From: Ichthyophis bannanicus
Lineage: Eukaryota > Chordata > Amphibia > Gymnophiona > Ichthyophiidae
Assembly (NCBI GenBank): GCA_033557465.1
Contig: CM066039.1
Span: 395,021,440-395,085,439 of the forward strand
Reading direction: 5' to 3'
Length of the DNA: 64,000 nt
This document shows positions 28,345-39,210 of the stretch, one piece after another. The stretch's first letter is position 1. Every line of letters begins with the position of its first letter. Below the pieces are notes generated by a model. That model was not told the DNA's origin. It did not search any database and saw only the letters and a list, made by a program, of their open reading frames with translations. The translations under genes were made by a program, and so were the position numbers.

Positions 28345-29607
28345 GTGTTTATTTATTTATTTATTTATTTTATTTATAGTTCTTTTATACCGCACTCTTT
28401 TTCGTCAGCGCGGTTTACATTAAACAGAACACTCATTGCACGCAACAGACTGTAATGAGTTTACATATAACAGGCAAATACAACTAGGAATTTAACCATG
28501 GGAAACTTTGTACATATTTGTAAAAACTTTGTAAAACTTAGTACATATTTGTAAAGAACTTTTATACTTTGAGAAACTTTGTACATATTTATAAATAAGA
28601 ATCTATATACAAAGGATAGAATTTCTTAGTATGAGGTATTTACAATTTTACTGTGCATTTTAGAATGATGATAATGAGCTTTGGAAATGCAGAATGAAGA
28701 GGTGATGCTTTATGGCTTTTCTGAAATGCTTGAGGTCAGTAATAGCTCTTATGTTGGGGGGTAGGTTGTTCCAACATCTAGGAGCGTAGTATGCAAAGGC
28801 CCTGTCTGTAGTTGAACGTTTGCATTTTGTGGTCTCAAGTGGTGTAACTAGGGTGTTTGTCGCTGCTGACCTCCTGGCTCTGATGTCGGGGGTGGGATGG
28901 AGAAGTTTAGACATTGAAGAAGGAGCTAAATTGTTTATCACTTTAAATGTCATGAGAAGAGCTTTATATGCTATTCTGCAGTATATGGGGAGCCAGTGGA
29001 GTTCCATTAGGATGGGTGTTATATGTTCGCTCTTTGAAGCGCCATATAGTACCCGGGCTGCGGCATTCATTGCAAGTTGTAAAGTATTTAGGGTGTTTTT
29101 GGGAAGACCATGGAGTATTATGTTCGCATAGTCGAAGTGGGGTGTGATTATGGTTTGGAATATGGTTCTGAAGCTGTCTGGTTCAAGCATGTTTTTCAGA
29201 TGGCGTAGGGTCCTTATCTTGAAATAAATGGTTTTCACCGTGCGGTTGATATGTTCTTTAAAGTCCAGGTGATGGTCCAGTATTACTCCAAGGTATTTTA
29301 TGGAGGGCTTGATTGGGAGGTCTGCATCCCGTACTTTTAGGGTCTCAGGGGGTGAGAATTCTCTGTTTTTAGTGACTATCAGTACCTCGGTTTTTTTATA
29401 GTTTATTCGCATATTTTGGGTTAGGAGCCAGTCTGCTATTGCGTTAAAGCAATCTACTAGTGTTGTGTAGTCTGGGAGCTTGACATTGATTGGTGTGAAT
29501 ATTAGGACATCGTCAGCGTAGATCAACGAGGATATGCCAAAGGACCGAGTGATGTCGCATATAGGCTGCATGTAAATATTAAATAGCAGCGCGGATAGGG
29601 ATGATCC
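28345..29607 (-). mobile_element. L2-like LINE inserted in DIRS copy B
   Basis: Antisense L2; tail (TTTA)n at 28349-28378, 3' stem complement ATACCGCACTCTTTTTCGTC...GCGCGGTTTACATTAAA, coding from about 29607 (GSSLSALLFNIYMQ, the palm block) to 28660. 5'-truncated inside the RT. The coding part is open for its whole length, suggesting a young insertion. Confidence 0.88.
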
Positions 29608-30294
29608 AGGCTGGTGAACACATCTACCAGGGGGACACCCTAGAGTCAAAACAGCTGAAAGGCCACTTTGGGATCCAGGCACCACTTGTTTGGCTGGAGG
29701 ACTCTGCTCATCTGCCAGGGCATTATCTTGGCCTGGGAGGTAGACTGCTCTTAGGAGCATCCCTCTGCATGTCGCAGAGGAGCAAAGAGCTACCACCTCC
29801 TGGTAGAGGGAGTATGACCCCGTGCCCCCTTGTTTGTTCATGCAGAATATTGTGACTTGGTTGCCGGCCTGGACCAGCACTGCAAGGTGCTGCAGCCGGT
29901 GGCGGAAGGCTCGGAGAGCCAGAAATATAGCCCGGAGCTCCAGCTGATTGATTGGTATCTGGGATTCCATCTGGGACGAGCTGCCTTGCATCTGGAGGCT
30001 CTCGCCATGCGCTCCCCAGCACAGTAAGGAGGCATCAGTGGTGAGGACCCTCTGGTGGGGGCAGGTGCCTGGAAGGACATCCCGTCCTGAAGGTGATGAG
30101 GGCTCTACCATCATCCGAGGGAGTCTGCCAGCTGGTGGGTCACTATCACCCTGTCCTGGAGCCTGCCTGTGGCTTGTATCCACTGAGAGCAGGTAACACT
30201 GGGCCACTCTCATGTGCAGTCGGGCATATAGGGTCACATAAACCATGGAGGCCATGTGGCCCAGGAAGCAGAGGAGAAGCCAGGTGGGTAGCAA
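28660..30294 (-). CDS. 544-codon chimeric ORF: DIRS RNase H fused in frame to L2 RT
   Basis: Residues about 1-229 are DIRS polymerase: VLTTDASLLCWGAHGESLQ, INQLELRAIFLALRAFR, VQAGNQVTIFCMNKQGGTGS and LPGQDNALADEQ (RNase H core). From about residue 230 the protein becomes L2 ORF2: GSSLSALLFNIYMQPICDI, SSLIYADDVLIFTPI (intact catalytic YADD), EVLIVTKN, IKYLGVILDHHLDF, HITPILMELHWLPIYCRI and PRCWNNLPPNIR to the natural L2 stop. The join at about 29607 is the LINE insertion point. An accidental fusion with no expected function, but it is the longest ORF in the window. Confidence 0.85.
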   Translation of the reverse strand: MLPTWLLLCFLGHMASMVYVTLYARLHMRVAQCYLLSVDTSHRQAPGQGDSDPPAGRLPRMMVEPSSPSGRDVLPGTCPHQRVLTTDASLLCWGAHGESLQMQGSSSQMESQIPINQLELRAIFLALRAFRHRLQHLAVLVQAGNQVTIFCMNKQGGTGSYSLYQEVVALCSSATCRGMLLRAVYLPGQDNALADEQSPPAKQVVPGSQSGLSAVLTLGCPPGRCVHQPGSSLSALLFNIYMQPICDITRSFGISSLIYADDVLIFTPINVKLPDYTTLVDCFNAIADWLLTQNMRINYKKTEVLIVTKNREFSPPETLKVRDADLPIKPSIKYLGVILDHHLDFKEHINRTVKTIYFKIRTLRHLKNMLEPDSFRTIFQTIITPHFDYANIILHGLPKNTLNTLQLAMNAAARVLYGASKSEHITPILMELHWLPIYCRIAYKALLMTFKVINNLAPSSMSKLLHPTPDIRARRSAATNTLVTPLETTKCKRSTTDRAFAYYAPRCWNNLPPNIRAITDLKHFRKAIKHHLFILHFQSSLSSF

Positions 30295-30320
30295 CTGGCA
30301 TTTTTGTATCTCTGCGGCTA
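29608..30320 (-). pseudogene. DIRS copy B RNase H region
   Basis: Polymerase segment following the RT. Conserved points: TDASLLCWGAH (first Asp), ELRAIFLALRAF (Glu) and the CMNKQGGTGS block at about 29830. Homologous to copy A 4304-4720 and copy D 50345-50900. It forms the N-terminal part of the chimeric ORF. Confidence 0.8.
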
Positions 30321-31044
30321 TCCTCCTGAGGCATTATCTCTCTTGAGGGAGGAAGGCCTTGGAGGGTGTCTAGCTGAAGCGAGCTGGGACTTGAGGTAGT
30401 TGATGATGAACCTCAGATGCTGCAGGGCGTTGATGGTGCACCCTATGGCGCATTGCGCTTCTGCAGCTGTGCCTCCCCTTATGAGCCAGTCATTCAGGTA
30501 AGGGAAGATGAAGGCCCCTTGGAGATGGAGGTGGGCTGCGACCACCACGAGGCACTTTGTGAAGACCCTTGGTGAGGAGGCCAGCCCGAAGGGGAGAACT
30601 CTGTATTGGTATTGCTCTCCCTCCACCATGAACTGGAGATATTTTCGGTGGCCGGGATGAATCCTTTAGGTCTAAGGAGCATAGACAGTTTCCCTGTTGG
30701 AGGAATGGCAGCAGTGTCCCAAGGGAGAGCATATCTTGAACTTCTTCCTGACCAGAAACCTGTTCAGCTCCCACATATCCAGGATGGGCCTGAGGCCCCC
30801 CACCCCATCCTTTTGGGGATGAGGAAATACCTGGAGTAGAAGCCAGTGCCCCAGAGATGTTTCGGTACTGGCTCCACCGCTCTGTCCTGGAATAGGCCTG
30901 CAAGCTTGGTGAGCAGCAGGGTCTGGTGAAAGACCACTTGTAGCACCCAGGTATCAGTAGTGATGGATCACCTGTGGGCAAACAGTGCCAAACACCCCCC
31001 CTGTGGGCTGCAGGTGACCTTCTGGGGGAGAGGAGGTCACGCAC
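30318..31044 (-). pseudogene. DIRS copy B reverse transcriptase
   Basis: 30490-31044 and 30318-30629 together give FYSRYFLIPKRMGWGASGP (RT start), YQYRVLPFGLASSPRVFTKC, VVAAHLHLQGAFIFPYLNDW (YLND instead of YLDD, a damaged catalytic box) and INALQHLRFIINYLKSQL. The start and core lie in different frames. Reverse transcription of DIRS RNA would be its role in an intact copy. Confidence 0.82.
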
Positions 31045-31236
31045 AGGGAGTCAAAAGCTCCCTCCCCAGCCGGTGCCTTGGACTTAGAGATCTGTTGTTT
31101 ATGGGGGCCATGCCCCTTTCCTTTGTGCTGTTCGCCTTGCTGAGGGGCCAAGAAGGCCTGAAATTGAGAGGTATTGCCAACCCCCCCCCTTCTTCCTCCA
31201 GAAGAAGGAATTCTTCTCCGGGGCCTTCTTACAGGG

Positions 31237-31611
31237 CTACACAAAGGTTTTAGAGAGTTGGAGACCGAGTTCCTTATGAGAACCAATCTCTGCAGCTTTG
31301 TCTGCCATGGGTTTCCCGAAACGTTTCTCTCCAATGCAGGGGACATCAATAAGTTTATTCTGAACCCATTGTTCTAGGTCAGACAACTGCAGCCATGCTT
31401 GGCGTAATGCCCTGATGCCTGCGACGGCCACCCTGGCCGGACTCGAAGCCACTGCTCGAGACAAGATCTTCGAGCACTCTTTGACTGCCGAGGCCAGAGA
31501 CTTAAATCTCTGCAGGGCACCCCTTCGAGGCCTGCCGATAATCCAGCGAGCTCCCTCGACAGCTCCTTGAGGTACATGCCGATATAGAGCTGGTAGGACT
31601 GGATCTGGCAA
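31237..31611 (-). pseudogene. DIRS copy B gag, C-terminal part
   Basis: 124-codon frame, with the neighbouring 31374-31793 frame: LYIGMYLKELSRELAGLSAG, ALRQAWLQLSDLEQWVQNKL and IDVPCIGEKRFGKPMADKAA. The same blocks occur in copies A, C and D, so they define the gag-like protein of this family. The two frames overlap and need a shift near 31500. Confidence 0.75.
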
Positions 31612-32174
31612 GTCAGGACCGAGCCCTGAAAGGCCTTCCGGCCAAGGGCATCAAGGGTCCGGGCCTCACTGCCCGGTGGCACCAAAGAATGAGTTTTTTG
31701 GCTCTTGAGCCTGCGCATGACTGACTCAATGACCTTCGAGTTGTAGGGGAGTTTGGTCTTCTGGAACCCAGGGCTTCGGTGTACTCGATACATGGAGTCA
31801 AGTCACCTGCTGACAATGGGCACCGATGCCAGTGTTTCCCATATCTGGAGGAGGAGGCGTTCGAGGATCGGAGGCACCAGTACTGTAAAGGTTTCCTTAG
31901 GGGGGGGCCTCGTACTGAAGTATCTCCAGTTCCTCCGCATGCGGGTTTTCCTCAACCTCGGTCTCGATGGTGAGTGCCTTAGCCATATCCTGCACAAAGT
32001 TGAGGAAGGTGACATCCTCGGGCAGTGAACAGCATTGGGACACTGAAGGAGACAGGTCCAAAGGTACATCTCTGTGTCGCCAAGTGTCCGGGGACTCCTC
32101 GTCCTCGGTTTCCCATTTGGACTCGAAGCCGAGTATGAGTCCAAGGCTCCGTGATCACCACAGTCAAGATCCAT
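31374..32174 (-). pseudogene. DIRS copy B gag, middle part
   Basis: 31374-31793 carries MYRVHRSPGFQKTKLPYNSK and VIESVMRRLKSQKTHSLVPP, aligning with GFKKPQLPHQSIIVSSALKK in copy D and GFQKPQLPHHSMVESAMCQI in copy C. 31803-32174 is a Pro/Ser/Arg-rich low-conservation stretch in a shifted frame. Confidence 0.7.
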
Positions 32175-33095
32175 GCCAGATGGTCCACGATCCCCGGAGG
32201 ATCTGCAGTCCGAGCCACAGGCACTTGCCAGAGAGGACCGGTGTCCCGAGGAATCAGACCGAATTTTGTACGGAGCCGTTGGGTCTCTCGAGGTGGGTGG
32301 TGCTCGAGGATTGGCTCGACGCCCAGTGAAGCCCTCGATGTCGAGGGTCCTGTCGTCGGGGCAAATGAATCAGATGAACCAGACCTAAACGCCCGCTGCA
32401 TGGCCACAAAGGCAGAGATACTGCTCTCTAAGGCCGCCATCCTGCTTTCCATGCCAGTGAACTCCGCAGCCTTCAACGCAGGCACCGGGGATTTCTGGCC
32501 CTGCGTCGGTACTATCGAGGAGGATGGCCTCGAATGTCTGAGGCCAGTCGGCAGGTGCTGACAACTCCTTGAGGGGCAGCTTGTGAGGCCACTCTCACTC
32601 CAACTCCAAATCCACAGACTCACGCTGGGGACGGCGGGGCCTGGAGTGGGATTTCCCCTTCTTCCCAGACCCGTCCTCCAAGGCAGTGTTCGAGGGTTTT
32701 GACTTCTTGTGTTGCACCTCCAGGGACTTCCTCTCGGAGGAACTGTGGCCACAGGACTCTGAAGAGGCCCGGGCTTCATGGGGCACCGAGGTACCAGAGA
32801 GGGTCCTGGAGCATGGTGTCGCCAGAGACTCCGGCGCAGAGTCGGACTTTTGGAAGAATTTCTCCTGCTGCTGGTGATGGCTCTTTATGGCCTTTGAGGT
32901 CATGGTTCTGCACAGTTTGCAGTCCAAGTCGTCGTATTCCAGGCTGAGGTACCGGAGGCAGCAGTCATGTGGATCAGTGAGGGACATCATTTTGCTGCAC
33001 TGATCACACTTCTTGAAGCCACTAGAGGCCATTGGGAAAAAGGGGTCCCTACCATCCAGCAGGGGTCCAAGGCCTTCAGCTGAAAAAGGGCACAA
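31979..33095 (-). pseudogene. DIRS copy B gag, N-terminal Cys-rich and Ser/Lys-rich part
   Basis: 32595-33095 encodes FKKCDQCSKMMSLTDPHDCC and DLDCKLCRTM, a set of CxxC pairs equivalent to copy D residues 78-110, then KKSKPSNTALEDGSGKKGKS. 31979-32779 continues in another frame through RMAALESSISAFVAMQRAFR. Probably a nucleic-acid-binding gag-like protein; DIRS ORF1 function is poorly known. Confidence 0.72.
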
Positions 33096-33289
33096 ATGCC
33101 AGTCAAGGGAAACCTCAAGGTATAAAAGGGAAAAAAGACGGAATGGACCAGAGGAGCGATGCTGAGGTGAAGTGGCTCAGGGGCAGGAAGGAACCAGTAC
33201 ACAAACCAGAAAATCACACTTCTTTTGTGGGAAACTGGACAGACGTCCGGAGGGCTTGACGGAAAAAAGACACTGAGGCAAGATGACAC

Positions 33290-33428
33290 CCTTGGGTGGG
33301 AAGGGAACCATGCATGCGTGGTGCATCTCCCTTTCTTTGAAAGCTGGGGAGATGCTTCCACGGGGGTTCCATCTGCGCCGATGTCACCCATATGTGAGAA
33401 CTGACTTCTTGCTTGTTCCTGGAGAAAA
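33290..33428 (-). repeat. DIRS copy B 5' terminal repeat
   Basis: Outer end with CACCCATATGTGAGAACTGA and CTTGCTTGTTCCTGGAGAAA. It is the inverted counterpart of sequence at 25985-26105 and 26233-26275, and matches the end of copy A at 15595-15712. Confidence 0.75.
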
Positions 33429-33439
33429 CTACAAACCAG

Positions 33440-33600
33440 CAGACTGAAAACAGATTATGACAGTTCTTTTCATGAAGCACACTACTAAGCTGAAATCTCT
33501 TGCTGGAGGATGAGTTCAAAGTGACTAACATAGTGGGGTTCAAAAGAGGTTTGGATGAGTTCATGGAGGAAAATTTCATTCAAAATTATTAGCCACACAG
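33440..33600 (+). pseudogene. CR1 ORF2 C-terminal scrap
   Basis: GTGACTAACATAGTGGGGTT, CAAAAGAGGTTTGGATGAGT and CATGGAGGAAAA correspond to the [17 protein letters not shown] segment (compare 56870-56930), with stops. It ends in ...CAAAATTATTAG, matching the NHY-stop region. Confidence 0.6.
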
Positions 33601-33611
33601 AATTGGGAAAA

Positions 33612-33905
33612 CCATTACTACTACTTATCATTTATATAGCGCTACAAAGCATATGCAGTGCTGTGCATGTAAGAGACAGTCCCTGCTGGAAAGAGCTCAT
33701 TGTCTATCCGAGAGAGATACATACAACACACAGGGGACTAGAGTAAACTAAGAGGAAATGATTATAGCAGGAGAATGAGGGAGTTAGGATGCAAAAGCAG
33801 CCACAAAGAGGTGTGCTTTTACCCTGGATTTGAAAAGAAGCAGCAATGAAGCCTGACATACCTACTCAGAAAGTCTGTTTTGGGTATAGGGTGCAGCAAG
33901 GCAGG
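33612..33905 (-). mobile_element. LINE 3' fragment, L2-related family
   Basis: Complement of a LINE end: tail side ACTACTTATCATTTATATAG with CGCTACAAAGCATATGCAGT and GACAGTCCCTGCTGGAAAGAG, then at 33810-33850 the coding end (complement of FxIQGKxxPLxG-like). A second scrap of the same family lies at 35540-35645 (GCATATGCAGTGTGTACAGA...CAGCCCCTGCTCATCAGAGC). Confidence 0.55.
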
Positions 33906-34121
33906 GCTGGCACAAAGAGATGAGGTGCCCTAGGTGCACCTCATCCCTTTTGCTACCCCCCTCTCTGGGAGCTACAGCAATGACAATGGCCTGAAACAGC
34001 CCTGCGGTGCTGATCTTAAAACTCTGATGCTGTGAGGCTCTTTGCTTCTGCCCCTATGATGCCTGATGATGTCATTTGTGTGGGGGCAGAAGTGGCTTCT
34101 GCTGCCATGCAAACACTATAT

Positions 34122-34335
34122 AAAGTGGAAAAGTAGCCTAATGGTTAGAGCAGTGAGCTAAAAACCAGGAAAGCCGGCTTTGAATCCCACTGCTCCCTGT
34201 GGTCTTGGGCAAGTCACTTAACCCTCTATTGCCTCAGGTACAAACTTTAAGCCCTTCTGGGACCGGAAAATACCTATAGTTCCTAAGTTGCCTTGAATTT
34301 GTGAGATAAGTTGAGTTCCCTTTCCTTTATAGGCA
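34122..34335 (+). mobile_element. tRNA-derived SINE
   Basis: A box GTAGCCTAATGGTTAGAGCA, B box GCTTTGAATCCCACTG, central GTGGTCTTGGGCAAGTCACT, then TAACCCTCTATTGCCTCAGG. The 3' part after 34260 is shorter and lacks the stem and tail of the 61030 family. Confidence 0.82.
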
Positions 34336-34789
34336 GATTCTGTTTATTTTTATGTTCCCTGACTGTAAGTTCTGATGAAAAGTGTAGATTTCTAGGCTAT
34401 TTATTGCTGTTTTTATTTTGCCATTGGGAGACAGTAGGATTAAATACTCACTCCTTGTACGGATGTAGGAGAGCTCAGTAAAGGTTTTTATTTTTGACTA
34501 ACCTCTACCTGGTTTGTTATATATTATTCTTCTGGACTGGGATTTGTGCTGAGAACCTCAGAAACCCTATTCACAAAAGTCCCAAGGAGCTTGGGGGACC
34601 AGTGTGCCCCACTTTTCCCAAATGTGCCGTGTAGTTCTGCTAGCCAGATGAAAAGAGGCTGCAGTTTCCTTCTCTTCTCCGAAACAGATAGGACTGTAAG
34701 AAATACAATCAGGTCACAAGCTACATGTTCCTCAAAGAAGAGTACGAAATTGGGCCATTAATCTCTGCAAGGTGTCACTTGTGTTATGT
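34336..34789. other. no feature recognised
   Basis: Non-repetitive A/T-leaning sequence; a 71-codon frame at 34546-34761 has no recognisable feature. Confidence 0.4.
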
Positions 34790-34866
34790 GAAGCTGCTAC
34801 TGTTTCTTGTACACTGCTTTGACTTGGAGAAAAGTGGTATAGAAAAATAGACAAATAAATAAATCA
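34790..34866 (+). mobile_element. L2/SINE-type 3' tail
   Basis: TTGTACACTGCTTTGACTTG and GAAAAGTGGTATAGAAAAAT followed by (AAAT)n: the stem-loop plus tail shared by the L2 and SINE copies. No body recognised upstream. Confidence 0.6.
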
Positions 34867-36235
34867 CTCAATCATCACTCCATGAAGACCCCTCATGAGA
34901 CCCTTTTCATTCTTCTGTGGGTACTGGAGAGTAATTTAGAACAAGATAGAAGGCTACAAAGTCACATGGAGCATATGTTATGCCTAATGCATCCCAGGGA
35001 ATGGTAATAAAATCCCCCAAAAGTCCATAATAAGAGAAAATAAATAAATAAAACTTTATTTTTACAATTAAACAATAGCTCAATAAGGAAAAGGTGTGCT
35101 CATAAATTATTACGCTTGCACGGAGTATAATGATATAACTATTATGCCCCAAAATCCTCGTAATATAATCCAAAATACATCAGAGAGGAGGGATTTCAGA
35201 AAGGACTTGTCACGCATAACGGCCCTATATGCACTGAGCCAGGAAGTGCGTGTGTCAAAGGAAGCATGGCACCAAGACGGATGAGGCATAGTCATGGGCA
35301 GAGTTTGGGCACTGCTATTTATGCATCTGTACAAAATACGGATGAATATGTATGCCTCTTCCCGAGCAGGCGCAAATGTCCACAACTTCAATCTAGGCGT
35401 TATTTCTGCCATGATGGCCTTGATTTTTTATAAAGACACATAGAGGCCCTTTTACTAAAGCGCACTATGGCTTGACACCTAACTCACCAATAGCATGTGA
35501 AATCACGCACGGTAAGTACAAAACCATAATGTTACCTGTCAGGGATGTGGACAGCACTTCTCCTACTACTGCTTGAACATTTATACAAGGCATATGCAGT
35601 GTGTACAGATACATAAGACGACAGCCCCTGCTCATCAGAGCTTTCTCCTATAGCTAACGTGTGGCATCACAGCATAATGTGAGATACTATTAGCACAAGT
35701 GCACTTCGCTTCAACTATTGAGACGGAGATAACTGTACCTGCTCTAACCACAAGACGCGTCATTAGCACACAACGCACACCACCTACGTACTGACAGCAA
35801 AGCTCTCACCACGCTCACACTCACGCTCCACCCAATCTTGCCCATTTCCCACTAATGTAAAATATCCACTGTCAAGAATGTCAATCAATGAGGCAGTGCC
35901 AAAACCGCCTTTCTCCAAACACGCACCATAAGCTGGTCTTCTTCAGAAAGGATATCTTCAAATAGCCCAATGGACCGAACTGGCAGAAAGTTAAAACAGA
36001 AGGGAGAAAGAGAACTTCAGAAGAGCTCCATCTCCACTGAAGAAATATGTATGCAAACAAAACCAAAGAAAGACTATAAAGGTTTATTGGAAATATAAAA
36101 TAAAATATGTTTTCATCAAAAAACTTAGAAACAAATAAGTAATAAACTGGCAGCTTACAAGGGTGCAACACAGAGGAGCTTTGAAGCAGGCGTAAACAAG
36201 AAGAGTGCTTGGTGCTACAAACAGAAAATAGCAGC
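34867..36235. other. mostly unassigned; a LINE scrap and a ribozyme-like word inside
   Basis: Contains the LINE scrap at about 35540-35645 and, in complement at about 35905-35955, CTGAAGAAGACCAGCTTATG with flanking CCTTT/AAAGG, which loosely resembles the hammerhead-like motif at 50218. Otherwise I see no coding domain or tandem structure before the satellite. Confidence 0.45.
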
Positions 36236-36280
36236 AGATAAACACCATACAGCCTATCCAGACCTCCAATACAAAGCCAT

Positions 36281-36740
36281 CAAATAAACACTATACATCC
36301 TATCCATACCTCCAATACAAAGCCACTAAACAAACACCACACAGCCTATCCAGACCTCCAATACAAAGCCATCAAATAAACACTATACATCCTATCCATA
36401 CCTCCAATACAAAGCCACTAAACAAACACCACACAGCCTATCCAGACCTCCAATACAAAGCCATCAAATAAACACTATACATCCTATCCATACCTCCAAT
36501 ACAAAGCCACTAAACAAACACCACACAGCCTATCCAGACCTCCAATACAAAGCCATCAAATAAACACTATACATCCTATCCATACCTCCAATACAAAGCC
36601 ACTAAACAAACACCACACAGCCTATCCAGACCTCCAATACAAAGCCATCAAATAAACACTATACATCCTATCCATACCTCCAATACAAAGCCACTAAACA
36701 AACACCACACAGCCTATCCAGACCTCCAATACAAAGCTAT
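36281..36740 (+). repeat. 92-bp higher-order dimer block, five copies
   Basis: The word CAAATAAACACTATACATCC recurs at exactly 36281, 36373, 36465, 36557, 36649 and 36741, a period of 92 bp = 2 x 46. One monomer type has TACATCCTATCCATACC, the other CACACAGCCTATCCAGACC. Confidence 0.95.
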
Positions 36741-39210
36741 CAAATAAACACTATACATCCTATCCAGACCTCCAATGCAAAGCCACTAAATAAACATCAT
36801 ACAGCCTATACAGACCCCAATGCAAAGCCACTAAATAAACACCATACAGCCTATCCAGACCTCCAATGCAAAGCCACTAAATAAACACCATACAGCCAAT
36901 CCAGACCTTCAATGCAAAGCCACTAAATAAACACCATAAGCCTATCCAGACCTCCAATGCAAAGCCACTAAATAAACACCATACAGCCTATCCAGACCCC
37001 AATGCAAAGCCACTAAATAAACACCATACAGCCAATCCAGACCTTCAATGCAAAGCCACTAAATAAACACCATACAGCCTATCCAGACCTCCAATGCAAA
37101 GCCACTAAATAAACACCATACAGCCAATCCAGACCTTCAATGCAAAGCCACTAAATAAACACCATAAGCCTATCCAGACCTCCAATGCAAAGCCACTAAA
37201 TAAACACCATACAGCCTATCCAGACCTCCAATGCAAAGCCACTAAATAAACACCATACAGCCAATCCAGACCTTCAATGCAAAGCCACTAAATAAACACT
37301 ATACAGCCTATCCAGACCTCAAATACAAAGCCACTAAATATACACCCTACAGCCTATCCTGACCTTCAATGCTCAGCCACTAAATAAACACCGTACAGCC
37401 TATCCAGACCTTCAATGCAAAGCCGCTAAATAAACACCACACAGCCTATCCAGACCTTCAATGCAAAGCCACTAAATAAACAACATACAGCCAATCCAGA
37501 CCCCAATGCAAAGCCACTATATAAACACTATACAGCCTATCCAGACCTCCAATGCAAAGCCACTAAATAAACACAGTACAGCCTATGCAGACCTTCAATG
37601 CAAAGCCGCTAAATAAACACCATACAGCCAATCTAGACCCCAATGCAAAGCCACTAAATACACTATACAGCCTATCCAGACCTCCAATGCAAAGCCACTA
37701 AATAAACACCGTACAGCCTATCCAGACCTTCAATGAAAAGCCACCAAATAAACACCATACAGCCTATCCAGACCTTCAATACAAAGCCACTAAATAAACA
37801 CCATACAGCCTATCCAGACCTCCAATGCAAAGCCACTATTTAAACACCATACAGCCTATCCAAACCTCCAATGCAAAGCCACCAAATAAACACCATACAG
37901 CCTATCCAGACCTTCAATGAAAAGCCATCAAATAAACACTATACATCCTATCCATACCTCCAATACAAAGCCACTAAACAAACACCACACAGCCTATCCA
38001 GACCTCCAATACAAAGCTATCAAATAAACACTATACATCCTATCCAGACCTCCAATGCAAAGCCACTAAATAAACACCATACAGCCTATCCAGACCTCCA
38101 ATGCAAAGCCACTAAATAAACACCATACAGCCTATCCAGACCTCCAATGCAAAGCCACTAAATAAACACCATACAGCCAATCCAGACCTTCAATGCAAAG
38201 CCACTAAATAAACACCATAAGCCTATCCAGACCTCCAATGCAAAGCCACTATATAAACACCATACAGCCTATCCAGACCCCAATGCAAAGCCACTAAATA
38301 AACACCATACAGCCAATCCAGACCTTCAATGCAAAGCCACTAAATAAACACCATACAGCCTATCCAGACCTCCAATGCAAAGCCACTAAATAAACACCAT
38401 ACAGCCAATCCAGACCTTCAATGCAAAGCCACTAAATAAACACCATAAGCCTATCCAGACCTCCAATGCAAAGCCACTAAATAAACACCATACAGCCTAT
38501 CCAGACCTCCAATGCAAAGCCACTAAATAAACACCATACAGCCAATCCAGACCTTCAATGCAAAGCCACTAAATAAACACTATACAGCCTATCCAGACCT
38601 CAAATACAAAGCCACTAAATAAACACCATACAGCCAATCCAGACCTTCAATGCACAGCCACTAAATAAACACCGTACAGCCTATCCAGACCTTCAATGCA
38701 AAGCCGCTAAATAAACACCACACAGCCTATCCAGACCTTCAATGCAAAGCCACTAAATAAACAACATACAGCCAATCCAGACCCCAATGCAAAGCCACTA
38801 TATAAACACTATACAGCCTATCCAGACCTCCAATGCAAAGCCACTAAATAAAACACAGTACAGCCTATGCAGACCTTCAATGCAAAGCCGCTAAATAAAC
38901 ACCATACAGCCAATCTAGACCCCAATGCAAAGCCACTAAATACACTATACAGCCTATCCAGACCTCCAATGCAAAGCCACTAAATAAACCACTAAATAAA
39001 CACCGTACAGCCTATCCAGACCTTCAATGAAAAGCCACCAAATAAACACCATACAGCCTATCCAGACCTTCAATACAAAGCCACTAAATAAACACCATAC
39101 AGCCTATCCAGACCTCCAATGCAAAGCCACTATTTAAACACCATACAGCCTATCCAGACCTCCAATGCAAAGCCACCAAATAAACACCAATCAGCCTATC
39201 CAGACCTTCA
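36647..39210 (+). repeat. 1.28-kb higher-order duplication inside the satellite
   Basis: A block of about 28 monomers is present twice: landmark pairs 36649/37929 and 36741/38021 are 1280 bp apart, and 37571/38853 are 1282 bp apart. Shared private variants include CACAGTACAGCCTATGCAG, the AATCTAGACCCC word and a shortened ACTAAATACACTATACAG unit. Copy 2 has a small extra insertion near 38985. Confidence 0.9.

Larger units (their letters stand above)
25945..33428 (-). mobile_element. DIRS-type retrotransposon copy B, near full length, with two nested insertions
   Basis: Minus-strand copy with, from high to low coordinate: 5' terminal repeat (33290-33428), gag (33095-31237), RT (31044-30318), RNase H (30290-29610), tyrosine recombinase (28340-27025) and 3' terminal region (26340-25945). 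Terminal sequences are inverted relative to each other: TCTCCAGGAACAAGCA with GAAGTCAGT at 26235-26265 is the complement of the 33385-33428 end. Interrupted by a CR1 tail (26345-26885) and an L2 (28345-29607). Stops and frameshifts occur in all genes. Confidence 0.88.

Noticed and set aside
31979..32779. 266-codon Pro/Ser-rich minus ORF as a separate gene
   Set aside because: It is a shifted frame through the DIRS gag low-complexity region, collinear with copies A and D.
34546..34761. 71-codon plus-strand ORF
   Set aside because: No motif, no neighbours supporting a gene, and a length expected by chance.
35905..35955. Third hammerhead-like motif (complement)
   Set aside because: CTGAAGA with CCTTT/AAAGG flanks is present, but the GAAA box and cleavage-site end are not; kept only as a weak similarity.
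37871..38119. 82-codon repetitive ORF in the satellite
   Set aside because: 46 is not a multiple of 3, and the frame exists only because three consecutive phases of the unit happen to lack stops here. No coding evidence.
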